Assembly (NCBI GenBank): GCA_903918375.1
Contig: CAIXED010000031.1
Coordinates: forward strand, 1 to 54,054
Length of the DNA stretch: 54,054 bases
Source: an uncultured Pseudomonadota bacterium
Lineage (GTDB): Bacteria > Pseudomonadota > Gammaproteobacteria > Methylococcales > Methylomonadaceae
Direction of reading: 5' to 3'
The notes below the pieces were generated by a model. The model did no database searches. It saw nothing but the letters and a program-made list of their open reading frames with translations, and was not told the origin of the DNA. The translations under genes and the position numbers were made by a program. Position 1 is the stretch's first letter. The number at the start of each line of letters is the position of its first letter. Positions 25,153 to 33,900 of this stretch are shown here, piece after piece.

Positions 25153-27918
25153 ATGGTTTATCAAATTTACAGCATTGGTGATGCTGAAATGATGACAATG
25201 GCATTGAATGCGGTTGCGTCGGTATTTAACAGTTCGGTACTTGGTTATTTAGTCGCAGCGGCCTTTTTGCTGGGTGTGGTTGTGATGTCAGGCAATTACA
25301 TCTTAGCGATTAAGTACGAACTTAATACCGTTTTCTTCGGGTTGTTGTTGTATTTAATGATGTTCGTGCCCAAAGTTACTGTCGGCGTTGAAGATGTCTA
25401 TACCGGTCAAAATTACACGGTAGCCCATGTGCCCATCGGTTTAGCGGCTCCGATGTCGTTTGTGACATCCGCAGGTTATAACGTCGAACGTATTTTTGAA
25501 ACCGTGTTCACCATACCTGAGCAGGCGTCAATGACGCAAAACGGTTATATGAACTCCCTCAAAACGATTGAACTTCTGCATAAAAAAGTCACTTATAACA
25601 ACAATACGGCGATGTCAGATGTTTATGCCAACGGTGAGTTAGGCTCGACGTTGAATAACTACCTAAATACCTGTGTGCATTACGATATGGTTCAAACAGT
25701 AACGGCGCAAGAAATTACGCGGGAAAGTTTGATGAAAGCCGCATCCGTTTTAGACGGTATTAAAAGTACATTCGTTAATATTGACCTGATGGTTAACTTG
25801 CCTGGCTCAACTAATGGCTGGGTTCAGATGTCGTGCAACAATGCCTATAACGCCATTAATGGGTATTTAACATCCTCAGCAGGTATTGACGGCATTGATA
25901 ACTATATTTTGAGTCAATTTGGTATGGATACCAATACCGATAACACAACAGCTGAAGCGATATTGAGTAATTCATTTTCGGCATTAAGTGTCGAAGGGAT
26001 CGATGCTCAAACCTATATGATGAATGCGGTGCTTGCATCGTATATTTTTGATGGGCCTAGTGCAATTTTGACGCGTCCGGCTCAAGAAAGCATGAATTTG
26101 CAATGGGCGACCGAACAATCCCTTTTCAATAATATTGAAAGACCGATATTGGCGTTTTTTGAGTTATTTACTGTGGGTGTTACCCCTATTATAGCCGTCG
26201 CTGTTGTCATGGGTGCCGTTGGGCTTGGCATATTAGGGCATTACTTACGTTTGATTATTTGGATCGCCTTGTGGTCACCCTTAATGGCACTTTGCAATCT
26301 CTATATCATCGTGACGACCAGTAGAATTCTCGCCAAGATTGGTTTGTTTGCGGGTAAAAATGGGGCGGGATTAGGGTCAATGGTTTTGCATGATACGGTT
26401 TTTTCTCAACTTGAAACGCAGCTTGCAACAGGGGGTATGTTATCAGCCGCCGTCCCCATGTTATCAATGGCTTTAGTCTGGGGTGGTTCTGTTGCTGCAT
26501 CAGGGCTTGTGTCGCGGATGGAGTCTTCGGCAACCAGTGCCGATACATCGGCCGCTGCGCCTAAAGCAATGAATGTTAATCCGGCTGCACAAATTGAGAG
26601 CGTTATGTCGGGTGGTGTGAATACACCAATGAAAGAATCAGGAAAACCATCGACTACTTGGTCAAGTGGAAGCGCAAAAAAACGCGCTATATCGTCTGCC
26701 AGGGATGAAATGGTCAGTGCTAGTGATTCTTTTTCTGACACAGTCTCCAGAATGAATCAAACAGCCAAAAGCAATGGCATTTCATCGACGGTGGGTAGTT
26801 CTGCTGTGAGTCAATACAATAAATCGATTAAAAGTGGTGAACATTGGTCATCGAATGTTGCAGGCAAAACCAGTCATGGGCATAGCTTCACTGATGCCGA
26901 AGGGGATACCGTTTCAAGGGTTATTGATGGTAAAGCCAGTTTTGGGGGAGGAAAGCTGCTTTCTGGCGCTATTTCGGCAGGTCTTCAGAGTCGCCATGGG
27001 TGGGATAAAAAAGAAGCGGATCAAGCCGGTGAGGATTTCCAGCGCGGATTTGAAACTGGAAAATTAGGCGAGATTTCAAGCACAGGTTCTGACACAGAAT
27101 CACAAACACAAGGGGTTGAAAGAAGTCAGACATTCTCTGCCCTAGATTCAATGAGCAAAAACCTGAGTTCATCGGCTCAACGAATGCGGCAAAGTTCTGA
27201 CAAATATTCTGAAATGGCTGCTAAAGAGTCGTCTACTGGTAAAAACACATCTATTCCATTGGAGCAATTGACCACACAATTAACACAGCCTTCAACCCGA
27301 GGAAAAGTGATTGCCGCATTCAGCGATGCCGAACGAAAAGCGTATGGATCTGGGAAGCCTGAATCTGTATCACAGGCACTTAAACAAAGTAACGACTTAC
27401 TGAGTCGTAACGGTTTGCACATTGCTAATCCAAGTGATCATGAAGCGGTATCCAAGTTTTTAGCGCTGGATCATTTAAATCCTGAGGCCTCAGATAAAAT
27501 TGTCGAATCACTGGGCTTTGGTGGTCGTAGCGAAGATGGACTTAATGCCGACACGCATCGGGGAATTGCAGGTAAGGGGCTAATGACGGAAGAGGCGGCC
27601 GATGCCGGTCGGAAACAGATAGGCACCGGACCTGTTAACGATGTCGGGGTCAACCAAGCGCCTGGCTCAGGCGCTAAGCAAAAAACACAGGACTTATATG
27701 GCGAGGTAGGGGCTTTGCAAAATAATGTACAGACCAGTAATGACAACATTCATGATGCTGTCATGGGAGAAGGTAAAGAGATTAACCAAGCGTCTGAAGC
27801 TCACAGGGCTGCCGGTGGTTTTGGGTACGTCGGAGAAGCGGTAAAACCGATAGCAAAAAATATAGCAGAAAATTTCGATTCCTGGGGCGAAAAAAATTTA
27901 AAAACGGAAGATGATTAA
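25153..27918 (+). CDS. traG: TraG-like mating-pair and pilus assembly protein
   Basis: A 922-residue protein. The N-terminal half (about 1-470) is the TraG-N membrane domain, with several hydrophobic helices near 20-65, 335-400 and 430-450, and would act in pilus assembly. The C-terminal half is hydrophilic, rich in S, G, K and D, of the type that in F contributes to mating-pair stabilisation and entry exclusion. The length matches F TraG. ATG 25153 is preferred over TTG 25147 because of the GGAG spacing. It is the last gene of the pilin operon. F has traS and traT next; here small unrelated genes follow. Confidence 0.9.
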   Translation: MVYQIYSIGDAEMMTMALNAVASVFNSSVLGYLVAAAFLLGVVVMSGNYILAIKYELNTVFFGLLLYLMMFVPKVTVGVEDVYTGQNYTVAHVPIGLAAPMSFVTSAGYNVERIFETVFTIPEQASMTQNGYMNSLKTIELLHKKVTYNNNTAMSDVYANGELGSTLNNYLNTCVHYDMVQTVTAQEITRESLMKAASVLDGIKSTFVNIDLMVNLPGSTNGWVQMSCNNAYNAINGYLTSSAGIDGIDNYILSQFGMDTNTDNTTAEAILSNSFSALSVEGIDAQTYMMNAVLASYIFDGPSAILTRPAQESMNLQWATEQSLFNNIERPILAFFELFTVGVTPIIAVAVVMGAVGLGILGHYLRLIIWIALWSPLMALCNLYIIVTTSRILAKIGLFAGKNGAGLGSMVLHDTVFSQLETQLATGGMLSAAVPMLSMALVWGGSVAASGLVSRMESSATSADTSAAAPKAMNVNPAAQIESVMSGGVNTPMKESGKPSTTWSSGSAKKRAISSARDEMVSASDSFSDTVSRMNQTAKSNGISSTVGSSAVSQYNKSIKSGEHWSSNVAGKTSHGHSFTDAEGDTVSRVIDGKASFGGGKLLSGAISAGLQSRHGWDKKEADQAGEDFQRGFETGKLGEISSTGSDTESQTQGVERSQTFSALDSMSKNLSSSAQRMRQSSDKYSEMAAKESSTGKNTSIPLEQLTTQLTQPSTRGKVIAAFSDAERKAYGSGKPESVSQALKQSNDLLSRNGLHIANPSDHEAVSKFLALDHLNPEASDKIVESLGFGGRSEDGLNADTHRGIAGKGLMTEEAADAGRKQIGTGPVNDVGVNQAPGSGAKQKTQDLYGEVGALQNNVQTSNDNIHDAVMGEGKEINQASEAHRAAGGFGYVGEAVKPIAKNIAENFDSWGEKNLKTEDD

Positions 27919-27989
27919 TTTAAATGCTAAAGCTATTGAATTGCTTGATGATATGCTGAACATTTATGTTCTGGTTTTATGGCGAAATT

Positions 27990-28265
27990 ATGAAAATTTT
28001 AACAAAACAAGATCAGTTACTATTTCGTTTTCAGCAAACAGATACGTTAACAGGTGTGAGTCGATCAACTACAAAAAGAATGGCTAAGATGCTTGGTTTC
28101 ACCGATGAAACACAGGTTATTCATTATGCACTACAGTGTCTAGCCAAAGAGGTCTTGCCCTGTTATGAAGTAGATAATAGTGAGCTAACTGAGGCTCAAA
28201 TGACTTCTATACGTGCAGCTGAGTCGCAAGGTAACGCAAAATCGCTAAAATCCAGCTTGTTTTAA
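27990..28265 (+). CDS. Small RHH-like hypothetical protein
   Basis: A 91-residue protein starting MKILTKQDQLLFRF. The middle TTKRMAKMLGFTDETQVIHY followed by ALQCLAKEVLP resembles a ribbon-helix-helix or antitoxin-like DNA-binding unit, but no family can be named. ATG 27990 is used; an upstream ATG at 27966 would add eight residues. It lies 71 bp after traG on the same strand and converges on the acetyltransferase toxin gene. A short inverted repeat (GCGTC-ATT-GACGC) follows its stop but lacks a U-tract. It could be a regulator of nearby accessory genes. Confidence 0.5.
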   Translation: MKILTKQDQLLFRFQQTDTLTGVSRSTTKRMAKMLGFTDETQVIHYALQCLAKEVLPCYEVDNSELTEAQMTSIRAAESQGNAKSLKSSLF

Positions 28266-28291
28266 GCGTCATTGACGCGAAACAGAAAGGG

Positions 28292-28783
28292 TTATATTTT
28301 GGGTTTTATGTGCAGCATCAAAGTCATGGGATTTTGCGGTGATTGCTGAAAACCATAATGTTCGTAAAATTGCTTTGCATGTTCGCTAATCGCATGAACT
28401 ATCAATGCCCGAACCCCAGTGTTTTCTGATACGACAATTGTACGATTAACAGCGTCCTGTAACATCGATGCGCCTAGCTTGATGCCCTGAAACCGTCGAT
28501 CTACGGCTAACCTACCAAGTACTATGACTGGAATTGGATCAGGCATATTACGACGAACGACACTGGTGGCTAGTTGGTGGGATACTGCACCAGCCGCCAT
28601 TGCATAGTAGCCACACACAAGATTATCTTTATCAAGTACTACAAAAGTTCGACTAGCTCCGCTAAGCTGGTTACTCATTGCACGGCGTTTAAGCCATTCG
28701 TCCAGAGAGTGTTCCCCGCACTCGAAATTATTGAATGAATGGGTTATGAGAAGCGGTTGTGGTGCTGATAATGCCAATCTCAT
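28292..28783 (-). CDS. TacT-like GNAT toxin
   Basis: A 163-residue GNAT acetyltransferase of the TacT/AtaT type, which blocks translation by acetylating the amino acid on charged tRNA. Typical features are the opening PQPLLITHSFNNFECGE, LDEWLKRRA, GYYAMAAGAV, VIVLGRLAVDRRFQGIKLG (acetyl-CoA loop RFQGIKLG) and the ending AKQFYEHYGFQQSPQNP. The gene begins 4 nt downstream of the stop of the DUF1778-like antitoxin, on the same strand, as in characterised TacAT pairs. It is complete, with no obvious damage. Confidence 0.9.
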   Translation of the reverse strand: MRLALSAPQPLLITHSFNNFECGEHSLDEWLKRRAMSNQLSGASRTFVVLDKDNLVCGYYAMAAGAVSHQLATSVVRRNMPDPIPVIVLGRLAVDRRFQGIKLGASMLQDAVNRTIVVSENTGVRALIVHAISEHAKQFYEHYGFQQSPQNPMTLMLHIKPKI

Positions 28784-28786
28784 ACT

Positions 28787-29053
28787 TTATTGAGTATCCC
28801 AAGGTGTCTTAACAGCCATTAGTCTTTTTAATCCGTCATTGGATTCTGGTGATGCGTCAAGCATGGCAGTGAACTTTTGAAACTGGTCTGTGTTCAAGCT
28901 AAAAAATACTTGGTCGAGTAAAACCGCTTGAGCTCGCTCACAAGAAGCTTCAAGCATGAAGTCTGAACGGTTTTTGCCAAGCAAATTGGCTGCATGATCA
29001 ATCAGATCTCGCTGTTCTGGTAAGGCGCGAAGATTAATAGCTGCTGCACGCAT
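28787..29053 (-). CDS. TacA-like DUF1778 antitoxin
   Basis: An 88-residue DUF1778 ribbon-helix-helix protein that binds DNA with its N-terminus and neutralises the toxin with its C-terminus. Family features: MRAAAINLRALPEQRDLIDH, AANLLGKNRSDFMLEASCERA, VFFSLNTDQFQKF and a C-terminal toxin-binding tail. I chose ATG 29053 over upstream starts because of an AGAGAGGA ribosome binding site and the standard N-terminus. A 12-bp inverted repeat operator lies 22 bp upstream and overlaps the promoter, so the pair should autorepress. Confidence 0.9.
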   Translation of the reverse strand: MRAAAINLRALPEQRDLIDHAANLLGKNRSDFMLEASCERAQAVLLDQVFFSLNTDQFQKFTAMLDASPESNDGLKRLMAVKTPWDTQ

Positions 29054-29074
29054 AGGAATCCTCTCTGTAATTAC

Positions 29075-29116
29075 AATAGATATACAAATGTTAGCATTGT
29101 GTATATCTATTATCAA
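29075..29116 (-). promoter_or_regulatory. Promoter and operator of the toxin-antitoxin pair
   Basis: On the minus strand TTGATA (29116-29111) and TAACAT (29093-29088) are spaced by 17 bp. A perfect inverted repeat, AATAGATATACA (29075-29086) and TGTATATCTATT (29100-29111), with a 13-bp centre, surrounds the -10 and reaches the -35. Antitoxin binding here would block RNA polymerase. Confidence 0.75.
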
Positions 29117-29213
29117 TACAAAAATTGGCTTTTTAGCTTACCTGAATGCGCTAAAAACTCAGTCATTCAGGGGCGCAAGGATGTAAAAGCAAATTGATGA
29201 GCACCAAGATACG

Positions 29214-29762
29214 CTAGTGATGATTATGACCAAATAAATTTCCTCCGATATCACGATCCCCAAACATTGGCTGGCCTGATGCAGGATTATATGAAGAATG
29301 ACTATTTGAGAATATTGAATCAGAATCCGAAAATGATGTATGCCCAAAAGATGAGAATTGCTGAAAGTTGTTTGAATCGGCGCCATAAAATAGTGAATCG
29401 TTATCAAACTTTCTTCCATTAAAAAAACGGGAAAGAAAATTATTAATTTTTGGTATATAGATCCAAGCCAAAAATGAGGGTAAAAAAACAAGCAATGTAG
29501 CAACAGTATGAAGCACAATGTAAGTTAATGTTGCATTCGGCTTAATATCGAATAAGACATCAAAGAAAACCCAAGCATGAATACAGCCCAGAATTAATTT
29601 AAAGATTAATGATGAAAAGGCGTCGTCTTCTTTTTGCTTTTTAATTTTAGCCATCTGCTTTTTTCGAATCATCTTGGCCGCAGCTTCTGCTTGTTCTTGC
29701 GACAGTCCTGCGGATTGTTGTAAATCCATAATTAATTGGCTGTAAGCTTTTGAATTTGACAT
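29214..29762 (-). CDS. Hypothetical two-helix membrane protein
   Basis: A 182-residue protein with a charged helical N-terminus (QEQAEAAAKMIRKKQMAKIK), two hydrophobic segments (about 53-73 and 80-105), and a low-complexity C-terminus rich in F, S, D, N and G ending in HNHH. The start overlaps the stop of the lipoprotein gene by one base (TAATG), so the two are coupled. I recognise no family. As the pair lies just beyond traG, where F encodes entry-exclusion proteins, an exclusion role is a guess worth testing. Confidence 0.55.
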   Translation of the reverse strand: MSNSKAYSQLIMDLQQSAGLSQEQAEAAAKMIRKKQMAKIKKQKEDDAFSSLIFKLILGCIHAWVFFDVLFDIKPNATLTYIVLHTVATLLVFLPSFLAWIYIPKINNFLSRFFNGRKFDNDSLFYGADSNNFQQFSSFGHTSFSDSDSIFSNSHSSYNPASGQPMFGDRDIGGNLFGHNHH

Positions 29763-30247
29763 TATTTTCTACCTGGTAGTTTGATAATAGGCAGTGAGCA
29801 AAGCTTTTGCGAATTGATCGTCGCGGTTGCTTCTTCTTTTGATTTTGTCATTATTTTAGTTGAACCTGGCACGATGAATCGAGCAATCGGTTTGTACTCG
29901 AAAAATGAAACATTACCGGCTACTGCATTGAAATCCATCTCATCTTCAAAACCAAATAAGCTTGGGTGATTCGCTTCAAAATGATATTGCCCAGGTTCAA
30001 GTTCAACACGGATATAGCAAGCAGGGTGTGTGCTAATAGTATCCTGACCGATATCCAGTGTTAGTTCAAATAATCCGTAGTTCGAAGTCCTATCCCGATA
30101 TAGATATACAACTGCTCGATCAGCCGAGGGACTAAAAGAACTAATTTGGACTGATTCGGTTGAACCGGCTGGGACTATAGGCCGAGTTGCACAACCGAAT
30201 AATGAAAAAACCATGATTGAGCACAAAATATATTTTGTTGTTGCCAT
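29762..30247 (-). CDS. DUF2846-like lipoprotein
   Basis: A 161-residue lipoprotein with lipobox LFGC (Cys about residue 19). The body resembles DUF2846: RAVVYLYRDRTSNYG, LTLDIGQ, CYIRVELEPGQYHFEA and NVSFFEYKP. It is probably periplasmic, anchored in the outer membrane. It is translationally coupled to the two-helix membrane protein downstream. A 9-bp tandem repeat lies between this gene and the WGR gene upstream, close to where its promoter should be. Function unknown. Confidence 0.7.
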   Translation of the reverse strand: MATTKYILCSIMVFSLFGCATRPIVPAGSTESVQISSFSPSADRAVVYLYRDRTSNYGLFELTLDIGQDTISTHPACYIRVELEPGQYHFEANHPSLFGFEDEMDFNAVAGNVSFFEYKPIARFIVPGSTKIMTKSKEEATATINSQKLCSLPIIKLPGRK

Positions 30248-30273
30248 AATGCGTCTCCTTGCATTTAATAAAT

Positions 30274-30354
30274 CATCATTGCCATCATTGCCATCATTGC
30301 CATCATTGACATCATTGACATCATTGACATCATTGACATCATTGACATCATTGC
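30274..30354. repeat. Nine-copy 9-bp tandem repeat
   Basis: CATCATTGM is repeated nine times without gaps. The last base runs C, C, C, A, A, A, A, A, C. It lies in the 144-bp gap between the lipoprotein gene start (30247) and the WGR gene end (30392). A length of 9 would keep any reading frame, but no supported gene crosses it. Possible roles are slipped-strand variation of the lipoprotein promoter spacing or a protein binding array. Confidence 0.9.
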
Positions 30355-30391
30355 CATTTTTGCCTGAAGTCGAGATTTTGCAAATGGCGGA

Positions 30392-30628
30392 TTATCGTTT
30401 TGTTTCTTGGTACCCACGATTGGCTCTGTATTTTAGAAGCGATGTCAATCTTGATTGAGCGATTTCTTCTGTATCGAACCATTCCTCTCTGACCGTTCCA
30501 GGTGAGCCGATTCTTCCCCATTCTTTGACAATAGCCCAATCGCCAAACAACGTTTGGGTCAGATGGATATTGTAAAAACGTCGAATATTTTGTTCTAAAT
30601 CTTCGCGTTGTAGGTAAACACAAGTCAT
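30392..30628 (-). CDS. WGR-domain protein, second copy
   Basis: A 78-residue stand-alone WGR protein paralogous to that at 16724-16975. Shared blocks are VYL near the start, RRFYNIHLTQTLFGDW and KEWGRIGSPGTVREE. It diverges in the last 25 residues. It stands alone on the minus strand between the lipoprotein and the giant gene. Stand-alone WGR proteins are frequent on plasmids and phages, but their function is not established. Confidence 0.75.
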   Translation of the reverse strand: MTCVYLQREDLEQNIRRFYNIHLTQTLFGDWAIVKEWGRIGSPGTVREEWFDTEEIAQSRLTSLLKYRANRGYQETKR

Positions 30629-30749
30629 CAGTTTAATTTAGAGATTCAACTAAAAAGAATGGCGAAAATTCTACCAGAAGAACTTAGTGGCGATTCTGAA
30701 AAAATAATCAGATGTTTTTCCAAAGCGTCGAAAATTTCCCCTAACTAAC

Positions 30750-30770
30750 GCCAAAAAGTGCATGTTACGA
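30750..30770 (+). promoter_or_regulatory. Putative activator site C, upstream of giant surface protein
   Basis: GCC-AAAAA-GTGCATG-TTACGA differs from sites A and B by one substitution and one missing A. The preceding TTCCCC-TAACTAAC matches the context of site B. It lies 131 bp before the ATG at 30902 and no other + gene lies between, so it would serve the 30902-40930 unit. Confidence 0.5.
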
Positions 30771-30901
30771 AAACATGGATTTTTAGTTTTGTGTCTTAAT
30801 GAGCTAATTTCTTTGGCTTAATTTAGTGATATCCAGGTATTCGGAGCCTGAAGGCTATGGATTGTCAAAATTAAGTTTGCAAGCTTTGGGAAACGATAGT
30901 A

Positions 30902-33900
30902 ATGAAAAAAATATTTACGTTAATTTTCTTTCTTTTTTGTTTGTATGTTGGTGATGCTTATTCAGGTTCAATAGCGGTTAATTTTTTAACCTCATTAACT
31001 CCTTCGGAAGGTAGTCTGTCACCGTCGTTTACAACATCTACGATGAGCTATACCTTGTCGGTGCCTAGTGCCACGGATAAAATATCCTTCTCTTGCATAA
31101 CAACTAATAACTCGGCAATAACTAGTATTCAAGGTATATCGGTTAAATCAGGTCAAAGTTCAGGTGATATACCTTTGGCATTTGGTGATAATATTATTGT
31201 TATTAATACTGTGTATATTGGGAATTCGAGAAGAGTTTATAAAGTTGTAGTAAATAGGGAAAGTCTATCGAATATAGACACTTTATCAAATATGACACTG
31301 TCAATAGGCAGCTTATCACCTAATTTTTCACCATCAACTACGAGTTATTTGGTATCGGTACCCAATGGAACCTCTAACATTGCTATAACACCTGCAACAA
31401 CCGATAGTAATGCAACTGTAAAAATTAATGGTGTACCTATTAATTCTGGCGCTACTTCAGCCAGCATCCCTTTATCGGTGGGTAATAATACGATCACTAC
31501 GACAGTAACGGCGCAAGATGGTGTTACCAGTCTCAACTACGAATTGATGGTTAATCGAGCGTCCTCCAATATCGCTACGCTATCTAATTTAGTGCCATCA
31601 ACGAGCAGCCTATCGCCCGGATTCTCATCTGGAACCACCGGTTATTCGGTTTCAGTTGAGAATAACATCGGAACTATAGTTTTGAACCCGAGCGCAACAG
31701 ATCCCACCGCAACGATTAAAGTGAATGGTGTTTCTGTGAATTCTGGATCGCCTTCGGGGGTAATAGGACTGTCAGTTGGTAACAATGTCATTACTACTGT
31801 CGTAACGGCTCAAGATGGCGTTACAACACAGACTTATAGCGTGACTGTTAACAGGAAACCCTCTAGCGTTGCTGCGTTATCGAATCTTATCCCTTCGACC
31901 AGCAGTTTACAGCCAAGCTTCTCATCTGGACTTGCCACTTATTCAATCTCAGTCCCGAATGGGACGAATAGTATTTCTTTAACGCCCATTATGATGGATG
32001 GGACTGGGACTGTTAAGGTCAATGGTGCCAGTGTCGTATCTGGTACCGCATCAGCACCCATTTCGTTAGATGTCGGTAATAATACGATTGTGGTCGTAGG
32101 CACTGCTCAGGATGGTGTAGCCACCAGCCGATATACCGTCACCGTCAATAGAGCGTCATCCAGTGTCGCCACTCTATCAAACTTAACACCTTCTCAAGGT
32201 AACCTTTCACCGGGATTCTCGCCATTAACCACCAGTTATTTGGTATCGGTACCTAATGTAACCACGAATATTGCACTAACACCTGTAGCAACCGATAGCG
32301 CGGCTACTGTAAAAGTGAATGGTGTTGCTATTAATTCTGGCGCTACTTCAGCCGGTATTCCTTTATCAGTGGGTAATAATACGGTCACTACGACAGTAAC
32401 GGCGCAAGATGGTGTTACAACACAGACTTATAGCGTGACTGTTAATCGTGCAGCATCGAGTGTAGCCACTTTATCGAATCTAATACCGTCCCAAAGTAGT
32501 CTCTCACCGGTATTTTCACCGGCAACCTTTGGTTACTCAACGTCTGTTCCCAATAGCACAACTAATATTGCGCTCACGCCGAGTGCTACAGATGCTAACG
32601 CAACGATCAAGGTCAATGGATCCATTGTTGCGTCGGGTATCACATCGGCCGACATTCCTTTGTCGGTTGGTAATAACACTATTATTACCCAAGTGACGGC
32701 ACAAGACGGTATCAGTAAACAAACGTATACGGTTACAGTTAACCGAGCGCCTTCCAGTAATGCTTTACTATCGGATTTGATTTCCTCCTCGGGCGGTTTA
32801 TCGCCAGCGTTTTCATCGGCGTTGGGCGATTATTCAGTGCTTGTATCCAATGCGACAGGTAATTTTAAATTAACGGCTTTTACGGCAGACAGTGGTGCTA
32901 CCGTCAAGATCAATGGTGTATTGGTCAACTCAGGTGTTCAATCGCCCTTAATACCGCTCAACATTGGAATCAATAATGTGCCCGTTGTTGTCACGGCACA
33001 AGATGGTGTGACGTCCAAAACCTATACTGTGACGGTATCAAGAACACCCAATACAGTCACTGGTTTAACCGCAACACAAGGTACCGTGGTCAACGGTGTG
33101 ACATTAACTTGGCCAAGTGATACAACGGCCACCGGTTATCAAATCTGGCGAGCGACATCGCCTACTGCAACACCAACGCTACTGACAACACTAACCAAAC
33201 CAGTATTCAGCTATACCGACACCAAGACATCTGGCGTCACTCAGTATTATTACTCAGTTAATACCGTTGTTGGCCCTGTTGTGGGTCCATCAGGTAATCA
33301 GGCTGGCGGCTGGGCGGATTTAGCACCCATATCAGCTAATTTGACCATTCTTAGCAATCCAGTGACGCCCAGCCAGCCGACTGTTGCTACCGTTGTTGAT
33401 CCCAATAGTACAGCAGGTCAGCCAGAGAATTTTAATTTCAGTGTCACATCTCAACCGTCTGTAGGCGCCGTGCAATACACCAATGCGGGGTTCGTTTATA
33501 CCCCGCCAACGACACTAACGGATCTTCAGTTGGATCAAATCGTCGATGGTAATTTAACGTTTCAATATACGGTGGCCGACAGAGCAAAAGCGGTTTTAGT
33601 GGCCACAGGGCAGGTCAATGTTTTGCCGGTTGTTCCACTCAGCATCACTGCGACACAGGGAACACAATATGGCCAAGTGACTATTCGCTGGTCTACGACG
33701 CAATTTACCAATAGCTATCAAATTTATCGATCAACCACCTTGGGTACCCCAGGTACTTTGTTATCGCAAGGGGTGGTTGGTACCTCGTATGTCGATAAGA
33801 CTAATCAAGAGGGTGGACAGTATTTCTATTCCGTCAAATCCGTTGGTGCTATTGGTGTTTCAGATTATTCTGACCAAGCACAAGGCTGGGCGAAAGTCCC

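Noticed and set aside
26306-27749. Minus-strand frames inside traG
   Set aside because: They arise from the composition of the serine- and glycine-rich traG C-terminus and contain no domain.
28261-28290. Terminator at GCGTC-ATT-GACGC between the RHH-like gene and the toxin gene
   Set aside because: Stem is only 5 bp with a 3-nt loop and no U-tract in either direction.
30274-30354. CRISPR array or iteron set
   Set aside because: Units are 9 bp and contiguous, without spacers, and are unlike the iterons at 9604.
30213-30458. Plus-strand frame with a LPSL/LTSL repeat peptide
   Set aside because: It is produced by the 9-bp tandem repeat and runs antisense to the lipoprotein start and the WGR gene; no ribosome binding site or signal peptide.
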